Assembly (NCBI RefSeq): GCF_025698545.1
Contig: NC_068565.1
Location: forward strand, 3,844,001 to 3,908,000
Direction of reading: 5' to 3'
Origin: Gossypium raimondii
Lineage: Eukaryota > Streptophyta > Magnoliopsida > Malvales > Malvaceae
Length of the DNA stretch: 64,000 nt
Shown: positions 49,924-62,454 of the stretch, one piece after another
Layout of the letters: every line of letters starts with the position of its first letter
Numbering within the stretch: position 1 is the stretch's first letter
Translations under genes and position numbers: made by a program
The notes under the pieces: model-generated
What the model saw: only the letters and a program-made list of their open reading frames with translations
What the model was told of the DNA's origin: nothing
The model's database searches: none

Positions 49924-51125
49924 ATGCAATGGTTCTCCTTCAAAACCATCACTACGTCCACCATTGATCTCTGTTGATCAAGCCATGAAAGCACATCTTC
50001 TAATTATGGTGATCAATTTTCACGACTGCAGATAACTATCACCTCAACAAAAAAATCGAAACCCTTTACCCAAACCGCCAAAGAAAATGTATGAGCTTTA
50101 GCTCAATTATCTGATGAGGATTATTTAAAACAAGTATTGCAAGAAATCAATTTGTGAACATGTACACCAACTCAATTATTGAGATATATCATTTATTATA
50201 TATATATTTTTTGAGAAGTCACTTTAATTAATAAAATTTTATTTACAATCATAATTTAATGTTATGCTGTTTAATTAACAAGAATGACGTACATCACAAT
50301 TAATTCCATTTAAGGAGATTAAATAGGTTTTTTAAAATTAAGAGTTTTTCAAATTTGCAAAAGAGTTCTTTAAATATCAATTAAAAACATATTTATTTTA
50401 TTTTTAGAATTATAAATTATCATAGTTAATGTTTTAAATAATTATAAAAACTTTTAAAAATATAATAATATCCAATAATGTTGGATAACATGTATTTTCA
50501 ATAAAAGGAGTCAGCAGAAGTGACTTTGTAAGTGTCAATTCGTGATACCCAATTGGAATTTAGATTCTTCTCAATGTGACAAAATGATTAAATATGAGTG
50601 TTTGGCTACTGCGCTGAGTCTCCATAGCGTGTCTTATTTGAATAAACTTTTATTTCTTTTTTAATTAATACTTTTTAAATCAACTGTGGTGCACTGCAGG
50701 CACGAGTTCCTAAAATGAATAAGTTTCTATTTCTATTTTTATAATTTATAAAATTTAAATTAATAATGATAAAATTGTACTTCAATCTTTAAAATGATAA
50801 AAATAATTTAATTTTTAAAATTTATAAAAATATAAACTACTAAAACGATAAAATTATATTTTTATTATTGTAAAATATACAATTTAATTTTAATTAATAA
50901 ATATTCAATAAAACTTTTCTTGAGATCTAAGAAATATGTGAAGAATGTTTTTAATAAAAAGTATTTTAATTAATAAAAACTATAAAAGACAATTAATACT
51001 TAAAATTGGCATAAATGTAGACTACTTTCAAACACTACAAATTTCTCAATCAAAGACAGCTATCATTTAATTCTCAATAATTGCATCCAAAACCGTTAGC
51101 TCACTTCGACGATAAATTTATTTTA
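49924..51125. other. Spacer after the short RHM gene
   Basis: The first 200 bases are probably 3' UTR. Beyond that is A/T-rich sequence with no recognisable gene, and no remnant of the missing RHM C-terminal half was found. Confidence 0.45.
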
Positions 51126-52370
51126 AATTTATGGGTAAATTTTTTAGTTGGTCATTGAATTTTTAGGGTGCTTTTATTTTGGTTACCCGAAATGAAATCT
51201 TTATAATTTGATCATCTAACTTGTAGGCCACTTCCATTTTAATCACCCAAGCATTAAATATCTGATGGCAGTTAACTGTAAACCTCACATCATATTTACA
51301 CTTTCATTTTGGTCACTCAACTTTTAGGTTGCTTTCATTTTGATCAGTCAAAAATATTTTTAAAGTATTGATTAAGTAAAAAATTATGGATTAAAGTGGA
51401 AAAGTAATAGAAGCTAAAATAATACATAATTTTAAAAAAAATTGTACTTGTTTATCTCATTGCTAAAATTCTATTTTTAAAATATTGAAATTTTAAATTT
51501 CAAAATATCAAAATATCAAAATAAATTGAATAAATTGTTGAATTTTTTTATCCATTGTTAATATCGACTTACTTGTTACTATAATATTAAAATTAATTAA
51601 TTTAATATCCTTTAAAATTTTTATTTTATGTTTTCAGATTATACTTAATGAAATCAACTCATATTTAATAATTGTTTACTGAAACTTAAATTTCTTTTAA
51701 TTATATACTCTTAAATATTCCATGCTAAGCTAAAAGTAAAGGGAAAAATAATTGTAATTAATTAAATTAATTGTTTGTTCTTCGTTTGAGTAAAGAAGTG
51801 ATGAAATTTGTTTGAGTTTTGTTTGGAATGAAAGATAAAATTAATTGCAAGGATATTTTTTTTTACTTTTAGCTTAGCATGGAAGATTCAAAATCATAAA
51901 ATCAAAAGAATTTGGGTTTTGTAGACAACTATTAAAGACTTTTAATGATAATTTTGAAAATAAATTCAAAACATCAAAATAAATAACTTGTTGAAATTTT
52001 TATCCATTGATAATATCAACTGATTTGCTACTATAATTTTAACTCTTGATATTTATAATTTTATATTTCAAAACCCAAATTTAGAATTTTGACAATGTAC
52101 AAACTGACAGTTTTGTGTATTATTTTAGTTTCTACCATTTTTTTTGTACTTTAATCCTTATTTTTTTACTCCAATCAATACTTAAAAAGATAATTTTTAG
52201 GTGACCAAAATGAAAACAACCTAAAATTAGGTAACCAAAATGGAAGTACAGACATGATGTGGCATGTATAGTTAACAAGTGTTAAAAATTTAACACTTGA
52301 ATAATTAAAATGAAAGTGCTCTAAAAATTTGGTAATCACGTAGGTAGTATACCTAAATTTATTGATTTAT
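51126..52370. mobile_element. MITE-like TIR element between the RHM copies
   Basis: The left part (GGGTGCTTTTATTTTGGTTA, CCACTTCCATTTTAATCACC, TTAACTGTAAACCTCACATC, GGTTGCTTTCATTTTG) is mirrored by the reverse complement of the right part (AGAGCACTTTCATTTTAATT, TTAACTATACATGCCACATC, TTCCATTTTGGTTACC, GGTTGTTTTCATTTTGGTCA). The interior is A/T-rich with no transposase. Arms are about 200-250 bp and diverged. Confidence 0.65.
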
Positions 52371-52636
52371 TAATTTTAAGAAAAATATACTGATTGTTTT
52401 TATTTAAAATCAATAAATCAAATTAATAATAAATATCATTAAAAAGTATTAAATTAATAAATTTTGTATTTTATCTTATAAATAATTTCAAAAATTATCA
52501 TTACATTCTTAATAAATTATGTAGTGAACTAAACGTATCAATATTATTATGAATGCTATTAAGTCGATGTTCAATATTTCATATTCTTGTAACTCTTTTC
52601 CTATTTATGTATTAGAAAATAAGGAGTCTAATCTCC

Positions 52637-52639
<3 letters not shown>

Positions 52640-52671
<32 letters not shown>
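52640..52671. repeat. (TA)16 microsatellite
   Basis: An uninterrupted TA run lies about 0.8 kb upstream of the 5' UTR of the full RHM gene. Confidence 0.95.
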
Positions 52672-52673
<2 letters not shown>

Positions 52674-53419
52674 AGTATACTACTTGTAATGATGATAGAA
52701 AAGAAGTGAAATGCAATAAAAATTCCTTCATTCTCGTCTATTATTCTCGTGTTCATTGTATTATTATTATTTTATAACAAATATAACATTTTTGGGGTTT
52801 TAATTAGCACTTCTCTATGTATATAAAATTGTACGACATTAAATAAGAATGTGTCACATTCTTATCTCATAATACTATTTTTGGATAAGTTGAGACAAAA
52901 TTGATAGTTTAGATATCATTTTGAAAAAAAGTATAATTTAAGAATGAATTTACTAATAAAGACTATAATTTATTTGAAATAAATTAATCCTAATTAGTCA
53001 ACACAAAATGAAAAACTTCTTCAGATTAGTCAAGAATTGCAATTAAAAGAAATATTTGGTACATGCAATTAATTTACCAAATAAATAATACATCAAGGAA
53101 AGCAGTCTTCATAAAAAGGAAAAGAAATTTCAAAATATTAAAAAATAAATTAAAAAAAAGACTGTCCAAATTCATTTAAATTATAAAATAAACGAAATTA
53201 TAAACTTTTTTAAAATCCCAAAAAATAATTTATAATTAAGTCAACAATTAAACACCATGAACCCCGCGTTGGCTATCTTTACTTTTCTTCATTCCGCAAC
53301 TAACCCTTATACTTTACTGTACACGCAAGAAACATGACACGAGTTAAATATATTACCCCATAAGGGTACTTTTGGAATTTTAGATTATTTCATGGCTCGC
53401 CTTAACTGTTATTTAGATG

Positions 53420-53429
53420 TATATATATA
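53420..53429 (+). promoter_or_regulatory. Candidate TATA box of the full RHM gene
   Basis: TATATATAG lies about 30 bases upstream of a C/T-rich leader (CTCTGCAATTTCCCTCTCC), the usual spacing for a plant core promoter. The leader runs to a GTAAGT donor at 53569, starting an intron that ends at 54371. The transcription start is not determined. Confidence 0.5.
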
Positions 53430-54384
53430 GTGATACGAATCCGCGGAGTCTCTGCAATTTCCCTCTCCTTCAAAGCCTTTTCTCTTCTCCTCTGAAATCT
53501 CGCTCTAAGATTTCGTCGTTTATCTTTCTCCATCTGGATTTTGATTGAGCTCTCTCTTCTTTCGTCTTGTAAGTCAAAAAGTCTTCTCATTTTTCTTTTT
53601 CTTTTTTTTCAGTGTGATTTGATGGAAGATCAAATGTGATCGATGATTCTGTGTATGCGTGTGTTTTGGGGGGAAATTTAGTGTTTTTTGATTGATTCAA
53701 TCCATTTTATGATCTGGGTGATGCTTAATTTTCTTAGATCTGTTCTAAAATGTGAGGAAATTTCATGTCTTTGTTTTGCTCTTTTAGCCGTTACTTTGGC
53801 TACAGTTTTTTGCTTTTTAATTGGATCCGGATCTCTCTTTCTCCTAATATATGAACGAAATGGGATTTAAAAGATCTGAATTTTTTTTTTTTACCTTTGA
53901 TCTAGTAAATAAGGTGGATCTTGTTGCTAAAGTTATAAATTTATGGATCATTTCCTTTTTTGGCTTGTTTAGCTACTATTACAAGCATTGACTTGGTAGT
54001 TTATTCTTCCAGTTTAGTTTGATGAACCAAAGCTATAAAAATAATAGAAAAATAATAATAACGTGATTTTGATTGCATTTGGATGGTCTGATCCACTGAT
54101 TTCGCCGTCAGATCTGTTTTTAAGGTTGCCTGTTTCTTCTTCCCTTATTTTATTTATATAGAATGAGATCTGGTGGAATATTCTGTAAAGATGGAATTTT
54201 GCTGAACTCAGCTTGTCTTTATTTTCTTTTGGATTTTTACATGATTATATAAGGTTTGGTACTTGATTCTTTGTTTACATTTTTGTGTATTTGTTTATGC
54301 AAGTTGGTTCTGATTTTCATAACTTTTGCCAGGGTTCTGATATTAGGTTGTGGTGTTTCTTATTTTTGCAGAATTGGTTTCACT

Positions 54385-56480
54385 ATGTCTTCTTATACCC
54401 CTAAGAACATCCTCATAACTGGGGCAGCTGGTTTTATTGCGTCACATGTCGCTAACCGGCTCATAAGGAACTACCCAGACTACAAGATTGTTGTGCTTGA
54501 CAAGCTTGATTACTGCTCGAACCTGAAAAACCTCCTTCCTTCCAAGTCATCTCCGAACTTTAAGTTTGTGAAAGGTGACATTGGTAGTGCTGACCTTGTT
54601 AACTACCTCCTTATTACCGAGTCTATCGACACAATAATGCACTTTGCAGCCCAGACTCATGTTGATAACTCGTTTGGAAACAGCTTTGAGTTTACCAAGA
54701 ACAATATCTATGGCACTCATGTCTTGCTTGAAGCTTGCAAAGTCACTGGTCAAATCAGGAGGTTCATCCATGTCAGCACTGATGAGGTTTATGGTGAGAC
54801 GGATGAGGATGCTGTTGTAGGAAACCATGAGGCTTCCCAACTTCTCCCAACAAATCCGTACTCTGCTACAAAAGCTGGTGCTGAAATGCTTGTTATGGCG
54901 TATGGTAGGTCATATGGGCTGCCTGTGATAACAACCCGTGGAAACAACGTTTATGGTCCCAACCAGTTCCCTGAAAAGTTGATTCCAAAGTTCATTCTCC
55001 TAGCAATGAGGGGAAAGACTTTACCAATTCACGGTGATGGTTCTAATGTGAGGAGTTATTTATACTGTGAGGATGTGGCCGAGGCATTTGAAGTCATTCT
55101 TCACAAGGGTGAAGTTGGCCATGTTTATAATATTGGAACAAAGAAGGAGAGGAGAGTGATTGATGTGGCCAAAGATATCTGTAAGCTTTTCTCGATGGAT
55201 CCAGAGACCAGCATCAAGTTTGTTGAAAACAGACCATTCAATGACCAGAGGTATTTTCTTGATGATGAGAAGCTGAAGAACTTGGGATGGTCCGAGCAAA
55301 CTGTATGGGAAGAGGGGCTGAAGAAGACCATTGAATGGTACACTCAGAATCCCGAATGGTGGGGCGATGTGTCTGGTGCATTGCTTCCTCACCCTAGAAT
55401 GCTGATGATGCCTGGTGGGAGACACTTCGATTCTGAAGAGGGAAAAGGTACATCATTTGCAAGTGGACCTAATCAGACCCGAATGGTGGTTCCAACCTTC
55501 AAAACTAGTAGCAGCACGCAAAAACCAGCCTTGAAGTTCTTGATCTATGGCAGGACTGGCTGGATTGGAGGTCTGCTTGGTCAGTTATGTGAGAAACAAG
55601 GTATTCCCTTTGAATATGGAAGAGGACGATTGGAAGATCGTTCATCCCTTATGGCAGATATTCAGAATATAAAGCCAACCCATGTTTTTAATGCTGCTGG
55701 TGTGACTGGTAGGCCCAATGTTGATTGGTGTGAGTCTCACAAAACAGAAACAATTCGCACCAATGTGGCTGGAACCTTGACCTTAGCAGATGTTTGCAGA
55801 GAACATGGGCTTTTGATGATGAATTTTGCTACAGGGTGTATATTCGAGTACGATGCAGGACATCCTGAGGGCTCCGGCGTTGGGTATAAAGAGGAAGACA
55901 AACCCAATTTCACTGGTTCCTTTTATTCAAAAACCAAGGCTATGGTAACTACGTTCGATATCTTTATTCTGATTCAATTTGTATGGAAGTTTGTTTCTTA
56001 TGATCTCATAAACATCCTTAATTATTTTTTCTTTAGGTTGAAGAGCTGTTGAAAGAATATGACAACGTCTGCACTCTCAGAGTTCGAATGCCGATCTCAT
56101 CTGACCTAAACAACCCTCGTAACTTTATTACCAAGATTGCACGCTACAACAAGGTGGTCAACATTCCCAACAGCATGACAATCTTGGATGAACTTCTGCC
56201 TATTTCTATCGAGATGGCTAAAAGGAACTTGAACGGTATCTGGAACTTTACAAACCCTGGGGTTGTAAGCCACAATGAGATCCTGGAGATGTATAAGGCT
56301 TACATTGACCCAAAGTTTCAGTGGGTGAACTTCACATTGGAAGAACAAGCCAAGGTTATAGTTGCCCCTCGAAGCAATAATGAGATGGACGCATCCAAGT
56401 TGAAGAACGAGTTCCCCGATCTGCTACCAATCAAGGAATCACTGATTAAGTATGTCTTTGAACCCAACAAGAGAACCTGA
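54385..56480 (+). CDS. RHM: Trifunctional UDP-L-rhamnose synthase (RHM), complete
   Basis: Coding exons are 54385-55944 and 56037-56480 (intron GT...AG, phase 0), giving 667 residues, close to Arabidopsis RHM1-3. Residues 1-360 form the UDP-glucose 4,6-dehydratase (TGAAGFIASH, STDEVYG, YSATK). A Ser/Thr-rich linker at about 370-390 leads to the second Rossmann domain, the NRS/ER part: IYGRTGWIGG, FATGCIFEYDAG, then the catalytic FYSKTKAM, which is split by the intron just after the Met. The enzyme converts UDP-glucose to UDP-beta-L-rhamnose in the cytosol through dehydration, 3,5-epimerisation and 4-keto reduction with NADPH, supplying pectin rhamnogalacturonan-I and flavonoid rhamnosides. 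A 5' UTR exon and an 803-bp leader intron (53569-54371) precede the ATG. Which of RHM1, 2 or 3 it equals cannot be settled from sequence alone. It appears intact. Confidence 0.96.
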
Positions 56481-57600
56481 GCCTTTTGAGCAGCAGTTTA
56501 CAGGAATAGAATTCGGTATTATCCTATGTTTTTTTCTTCATTTAGTTATTGCCTGGAATATCTTTTCAGTTTAATTCATTTGTTATAATCTTGTCTTCCA
56601 CCTTATTAGTTTCCACTAGATAACTCTTAAGGTGTTACTATTAGATTTAAACCATTCATTGTTAGTAGCTGCACCAAGCAGTATCCTAGTCTGTACGTCC
56701 ATTCTTGAAGAAACAATCTATAGGTGCTTTACAAATTGTCATCTGCAGGCTGACAGGTGTATTATTTGGCATTACATTAGTTGAATGTTATGACTTTCAA
56801 CAGTCACCTACTGGTCTATGATGGAGGAAATTCCATCTATCTCTTATTACTCAGATGAGTGAATTATTTATGTATTTGAGTCTCTCAATTGTCCTTTGTG
56901 CAACTACATTATATTACTCAGTATACCAGTCCTTTGACTGAAATAAGAGTATATATTTTCTTTTCACTTTTTAGCACCTTTTCTTGTTTACTTTTCCAAA
57001 GTTGCAATTGCAATCATATTATTGATGTTTATGCAATTCCATAAGAACATGTGTTCTTTTACAATTAAACACGTTTGTACTTGTTACCTTTGTTAAGAAC
57101 GAATGAAGATTTTTTTTTATATAAGATTTTTTTTATATGCATAAGAACGAATGAAGATTTAGTTCCATTGGTTCATACAAATTTCAGTATTTTGTAATTT
57201 TTTTCAAAGGTTGTTGAAATTGGATTGAGCATTTGAATTTAATTGGATCAAGAATTAATTTGTTTATCAATACAATGTTAAATCGGATTAAAAAACTGAC
57301 TAAATCGACTGTTGAATCAAAATTTATATTTTTAATAATTTATTTAATTTAAACTAATCTAGCCAAGAATCAAGGTCCTGTCGAATGCCAAATCCAAGCA
57401 TTTGCTGTTTCCGGGCTTTTAGGATCTTGAAAGGGCAATGTCTGCAGTATTTATTGAAACATGCCATTCTTTTGGTCGTTACTAAATGGACCAGTGCATT
57501 AATGTTTCATTTTCTCTCATTCTCTGTTTTATTGATTTTCTATTTTATTTCCTCAAAAGTTGCCAAGAAACAACGAGGAAAGTCCCCTGAATAATATAGG
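56481..57600. other. RHM 3' region and spacer
   Basis: The first few hundred bases are probably 3' UTR of the RHM gene. Nothing coding is recognised up to the Mutator-like element. Confidence 0.45.
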
Positions 57601-57679
57601 CTATTTTATCAAAATAATTCAAAAATTTTTTATATTTACAAAAATAACTCAAGTTAAAAAAAATCACCAAAATAACTTG

Positions 57680-58790
57680 AAATGAACAGTAAAATGGGGT
57701 TGTGGCCTGTCAATGGCCGGCACCACCTAGTATTTTGGACCCATGATTGCTTGATAATTGTGTCAGACTTAAAAAAAATAATTTTTTTTGGTCCTGGCCT
57801 GTCAATTGCCGGAATCAGTGTATTTTTTTTAAATCGTATCATACTAGTATACAGGGAAAAAAAAGGAAAAAAAAATTTTTTGGGTGCTGGCCTGTCAATG
57901 GCCGACACCACCTTTATGTAAAAAAAAATTACATTTTGGGCTGTCATTGGCCGGCACCAGTATACGAAAAAATTTTAAATTTTTTTTTTTGCTGGTGGCC
58001 TGACAATTGCCAGCACCACCTTTATGTAATTTTTTTTTTACATTTTGGGCTGTAATTGGCCACACCAGTATACGAAAAAATTAAATTTTTTTTTGGTGGT
58101 GGCCTGGCAATGGCCGGCACCACCTTTATGTAATTTTTTTTTACATTTTGGACTGTCATTGGCCGGCACTAGTATACGAAAAAATTTAAAATTTTTTTTA
58201 TTTTTTGGTGGTGGCTAGGCAATGGCCGGCACCACCTTTATGTAAATTTTTTTTTTACATTTTAGCTGTCATTGGCCGGCACCAATATACGAAAAAATTC
58301 AAAAAAAAAATTTTTTTTGGTGGTGGACTGGCAATGGCCGGCACCACATTTATGTAAATTTTATTTTTTTTACATTTTGGGCTGTCATTAGCCGGCACTA
58401 GTATACGAAATTTTTTTTTAAAAAAATTTATTTTTTGGTGGTGGCCTGGCAATGGCCGGCACCACCTTTATGTAAATTTTTTTTTTACATTTTGGCTGTC
58501 ATTGGCCGATACCAGTATATGGAAAAATTCAAGTTTTTTTTTTTGTGGTGGCCTAGCAATGGCCGACACCACCTTTATGTAAAAAAAAATACATTTTGAG
58601 CTGTCATTGACAGGCACCAGTATATAAAAAAATTCAAAATTTTTTTTTGTGGTGGTCTGGAAATGGCCTGCACCACCTATATGTAATTTTTTTTTATATA
58701 TTTTGGGCTGTCATTGGCCGGCACCAGTATATAAAAAAATTCAAAAATTTTTTTTTGGTGGTGGCCTGGCAATGGCTGGCACCAAATTTA
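57680..58790. repeat. Left arm: tandem array of about 115-bp units
   Basis: About eight or nine units follow each other. Each has two related halves, CTGGCAATGGCCGGCACCAC and CTGTCATTGGCCGGCACCAG, joined by CTTTATGTAA, a T run and TACATTTTGGG, and spaced by TATACGAAAAAATT. Units differ by point changes and T-run length. The right arm carries the same units inverted. Confidence 0.9.
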
Positions 58791-58876
58791 TTAAATATAT
58801 ATAAGTATTTAATCTTCCATTTTGTTTGGTTTGAATTTTTTCCCTCTCTGTTTAGAAGAAAACAATTTTTTTTAAA

Positions 58877-60060
58877 ATGAGTTCCCAAATATTGTTTGTT
58901 TATGTTCATTTCGATGGAGAAATGATAAATACAACTGAAGAAGGCTGTGTATTTCGAAGTCGAAAAAAATAGGAATGAGATTTAACAAACAGATTTCGCT
59001 TTCGGATTTAAAACGAAAAATCAGTACAAAGATATCAAGCCGTTGCGGGAAGCAAATGTTGAGACTGTTTTACAGATTTTCGGTTTCAACTGATCCGCTA
59101 AAGTTCTCAGAAATGAAGCTTGAAGATGATGATTTAGGGACAATGATAGCAATTTATTGCCCCCCTGAAATAGAAAATCCCAGCCCAGTTGAGTTGTTTG
59201 CGGAGATAGTTGAACCAGATCCCATTCAAGTGGTAATTCCAGCAAGCCAAAACTCCGAAATTGATTTTGATCTTAACGTCTATTGGGAAGATTAGTCAGG
59301 TTTTGGATGGGCAACGCCAACTCCCGAAAATCCAAACACTGGTGGATGTTCGTATAACACCCCATACTCGTGTCCTCGTCTAGAGATCCATCCTGTGGTG
59401 TTGGCCACCATAGAAGATAGTGATGAAGGGTCCGATAATGATGATCAGTCCCACCATGATCCCAATGATGATTTTAGTGACCTCGATTTGGATGACATAC
59501 CTGAAGACATAGACGAGAAAGGGCCGGTAGAGGGTGAAAATGCGAACCCCCATTCAGCCGGAAACACGGGCCCTGGTATAGTTATAAGAAATAATCCAGG
59601 GTCCTTCATGACCGACGTGGATCCTAATGCGACTCTTGCATGCGAGTTCTTGGAATACCCAAATATTGTGTCGACTCACCTAGTTGACAATGATTTTGAC
59701 AAAGAAGCATTGTTTGTAGGGCAACAATTTGATAACAAAAAAGACTGTTTACATGCTATAAAACAACTTAGCTTGAAGTTAGGTGTGGATTATAAAGTAA
59801 CGAAGTCGATGCAGTCTTTGTACGCAGGAGAATGTTAGAAAGCGTCGAGTGGTTGTAAATGGCGTGTCCGAGCCGCGTTAATGCAGCAGACACAGATGTG
59901 GATAATAAGGAAACTAGAAGGTTCACACACATGCACATCCGCTCGTATGTCGCAAGACCATAGAAAGTTATATGCAAAAACTATATGCAACTGCATCATC
60001 CCTTTGGTGAAAGTGTCACCCACCATTCAAGTCTCGGTCCTTATTGCGGATATGCAATGC
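58877..60060 (+). pseudogene. MuDR-type transposase, N-terminal region only
   Basis: The relic begins at ATG 58877 (MSSQILFVYVHFDGEM). After a stop and frame change it continues as MRFNKQISLSDLKRKI and RLFYRFSVSTDPLKFSEM, the N-terminal PB1-like region of plant Mutator proteins. An acidic linker follows (EDSDEGSDNDDQ, DDFSDLDLDDIPEDIDEKGP), then the MuDR DNA-binding region (EALFVGQQFDNKKDCLHAIK, SSGCKWRVRAALMQQTQMW, GSHTCTSARMSQDHRKL). Stops at about 59293 and 59838 (the latter TAG for a conserved Trp in GECW) interrupt it. The reading ends near VLIADMQ, where family members go on into the MULE DDE catalytic domain; that domain is missing and a tandem repeat starts instead. Confidence 0.85.
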
Positions 60061-60290
60061 TTAAAATTAAATGAAATAAATCAGCTTGGTAGAAAAAAAA
60101 AAGTGTGTCATAAAATTGAATGCTCAAAATTAAATGAAATAAATTAGATTGGTAGAAAAAAAAAGTATGTCATAAAATTGAATGCTTAAAATTAAATGAA
60201 ATAAATTAGATTGGTAGAAAAAAAAAGTGTGTCAGATTGAATGAAAAAAATAAGATTGGTAAAAAAAAAAAAAGTGTGTCAGAAGTATTA
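60061..60290. repeat. Tandem repeat of about 60-bp units
   Basis: Four units share AAATTAAATGAAATAAATTA, GATTGGTAGAAAAAAAAA and GTGTGTCA; the last is shortened. The array begins exactly where the transposase coding similarity stops. Confidence 0.8.
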
Positions 60291-60436
60291 AATTTTTTTT
60301 TCCAATTTTGCCCCCTTTTCAAATGGTCCCCTACCATAAATAGGCTATTCCGTCCACCGCCATGGTTCACCCTCAACCACTGCCGATGACCGTCGCTGTT
60401 CACGCTTAACCATCACCGACGACCGCCGATCACTCC

Positions 60437-61501
60437 ATGGATCCTAATCCGAATGTTCTTTTAAATGGCAACGACCACATTGCAAGCATTGTGCACAAGG
60501 TAACTGAAAAATAAAATGTCTTATTTAATTTTAAATATTCTTTTAAACTATTTTTAAAACGATAAATATAACATTATATATTTACTATAAATGTAGGATT
60601 TGTACAGAATTGTGAGACCTCGGTTGCATGATCCCGGTTATTTTCCCGATCAACGAGTTATACCGTATTTGAATGTGGCGGGTTTTGGGGTTGCTGTGTA
60701 CATTCAGATATTTTGAGGCAGTTTGGTTGTGCACAACCTATCCTGAACCCTCCCGTCGACATCAAAGATGTCCACGGAATGGATAAAAAGGGTTCGGGTC
60801 GGGACTCTTTAAATTGGGCACAAAAACATGAACCGTATATCTTTCTGTGGAATCAGTGACATTTAAGGCGCCCTCCCTTGTATGTCTTAGAAGGAGAGTT
60901 CTCTCCTACGCCCGAGTACGCAGCATGGTATATGGCACACAGGAAACCCTTCATATTCCAGGGTTAGTACATGATGGTCCAAAGAGACGCGTGACCTGAA
61001 TCTTCGCGATGGCAACCAAGGAACGCACAACCGCGTAGGAACCGAGTTTCGCCATTCGGGAACGAAGAGTCTGATACTGCCTCAAACACCGATCTCGGGG
61101 CCCAAAATGAAGCACCCGACTCATCATCACAGTACATAGATCCGGATCCGGTGCATGAATTTTCTCCATCATTTGAAGATATTTTTGGTGACAACCTCCA
61201 CCCTCAACATTCGACACGATCCAAATCATCATCCTCATACCATCCGGAGTTCCATCCTGAAGCACGCACACCCACCACTGAGGATATTTTTTCATCGACA
61301 CCTCCAGTCACGCAATACCAATTAAGTCCCGATTATGGTGTATACGATTATTCCACCTTTCTAACTACACCGGACGAGACACTGGATGCCGGACCGAGCA
61401 ATTCTCAAACGCCTCAGCAAGGTGCACGACATCACCAACAGAGGCATCCGGATCATTACATGCCAGCGCCAGGGACGTCCCCAGGATCGCGACAATTTTA
61501 A
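60437..61501 (+). pseudogene. Plant mobile domain (PMD)-type protein, decayed
   Basis: Exon 1 (60437-60499, MDPNPNVLLNGNDHIASIVH) has a GT donor and joins after an AG at 60596 to DLYRIVRPRLHDPGYFPDQR and VIPYLNVAGFG. After a frameshift the reading goes on as ILRQFGCAQPILNPPVDIKD, LNWAQKHEPYIFLWNQ and EYAAWYMAHRKPFIF, and ends with a Ser/Pro-rich tail (about 61151-61501, STRSKSSSSYHPEFHPE). These match the aminotransferase-like plant mobile domain found in both Mutator elements and host MAIN/MAIL genes. Most of the central domain is missing and there are stops after WNQ and FQG. Function in the element is unknown. Confidence 0.7.
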
Positions 61502-62450
61502 TTTTTCTATTAATTTTTTCTTTTTTTATAAATTTTTCTGTAAATATTTCTTTTATTTTTACTTTTTTTATTTTTAAATATTAATTTAATGGATCTAAAA
61601 TAATTATTTTTTTGAATACATGAATTCGTAATATTTAAAAACAATAATTCAAATAAGTAATACTACACAACAAATTAAATTTACATGCACAATAAACTAC
61701 AATTATTCTACAATGTTAATACAAAATTATAAATTTCAAACAAAAATAATATGCACGATATTAAATTTAAACACCCAATGAACTACAAGCAGATGGGTAA
61801 AATTAATACACAAAATTTAATTTTCAAACTTTATATATTACAGAGTAAATTATATTTACATATAATAAATACAAACATTCTAAGAAATTATTACACAAAA
61901 ATATAAAAATGAAACCATAAATCCTAAACAACTATATTAAATTTACAGATATAAAAAAATACAAACATTCTTAAGAAATAATACAATTATTTTCAATACT
62001 AATTTCTTCACAATTAATCGTCTTCTGCTCTAGACCTTTTCTTCCTCCATTGTCCCATGAGGTCCTATGAGATACCTTTGCATGGAGACTCTACCAACCG
62101 GTTCCAATCAGAACCTAGTTGCAGAATAAACACTATTGCACCATAGATAATGTCCATCTGCATTGGATAACTCGATTGGCCATCTATGGTGCAAATAATC
62201 ATCCAACCCTTAATAGCATAACCTTTAGCGTGGACATGACAGTATATAATTCAACTCCAATAAAATATGACAGTATATAATTCAACCTCGAAATTTGGTT
62301 GTACACTACAAAAAACTCTATATACAATCTACTCCAAAAAAAATTATATGATGATATACTACAAAACACTCTCATTTTGATGGCTCTCTCAAAATTTTTT
62401 TTCTCATTCCATTTACACTATCAAAACCCAAACCACTCACTATATATAAA
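61502..62450. other. A/T-rich interior of the Mutator-like element
   Basis: No coding sequence is recognised. The segment 62030-62230 has more balanced composition and may be further decayed coding sequence, but I could not identify it. Confidence 0.35.
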
Positions 62451-62454
62451 GTTT

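Noticed and set aside
57680..58790. Regularly spaced repeats that could suggest a CRISPR-like array
   Set aside because: Repeat and spacer are not distinguishable, the units are a simple diverged tandem array, and an inverted copy forms the other end of a transposon in a plant genome.
59768..60026. Antisense open frames opposite the MuDR relic
   Set aside because: They are shadows of the sense-strand MuDR domain.
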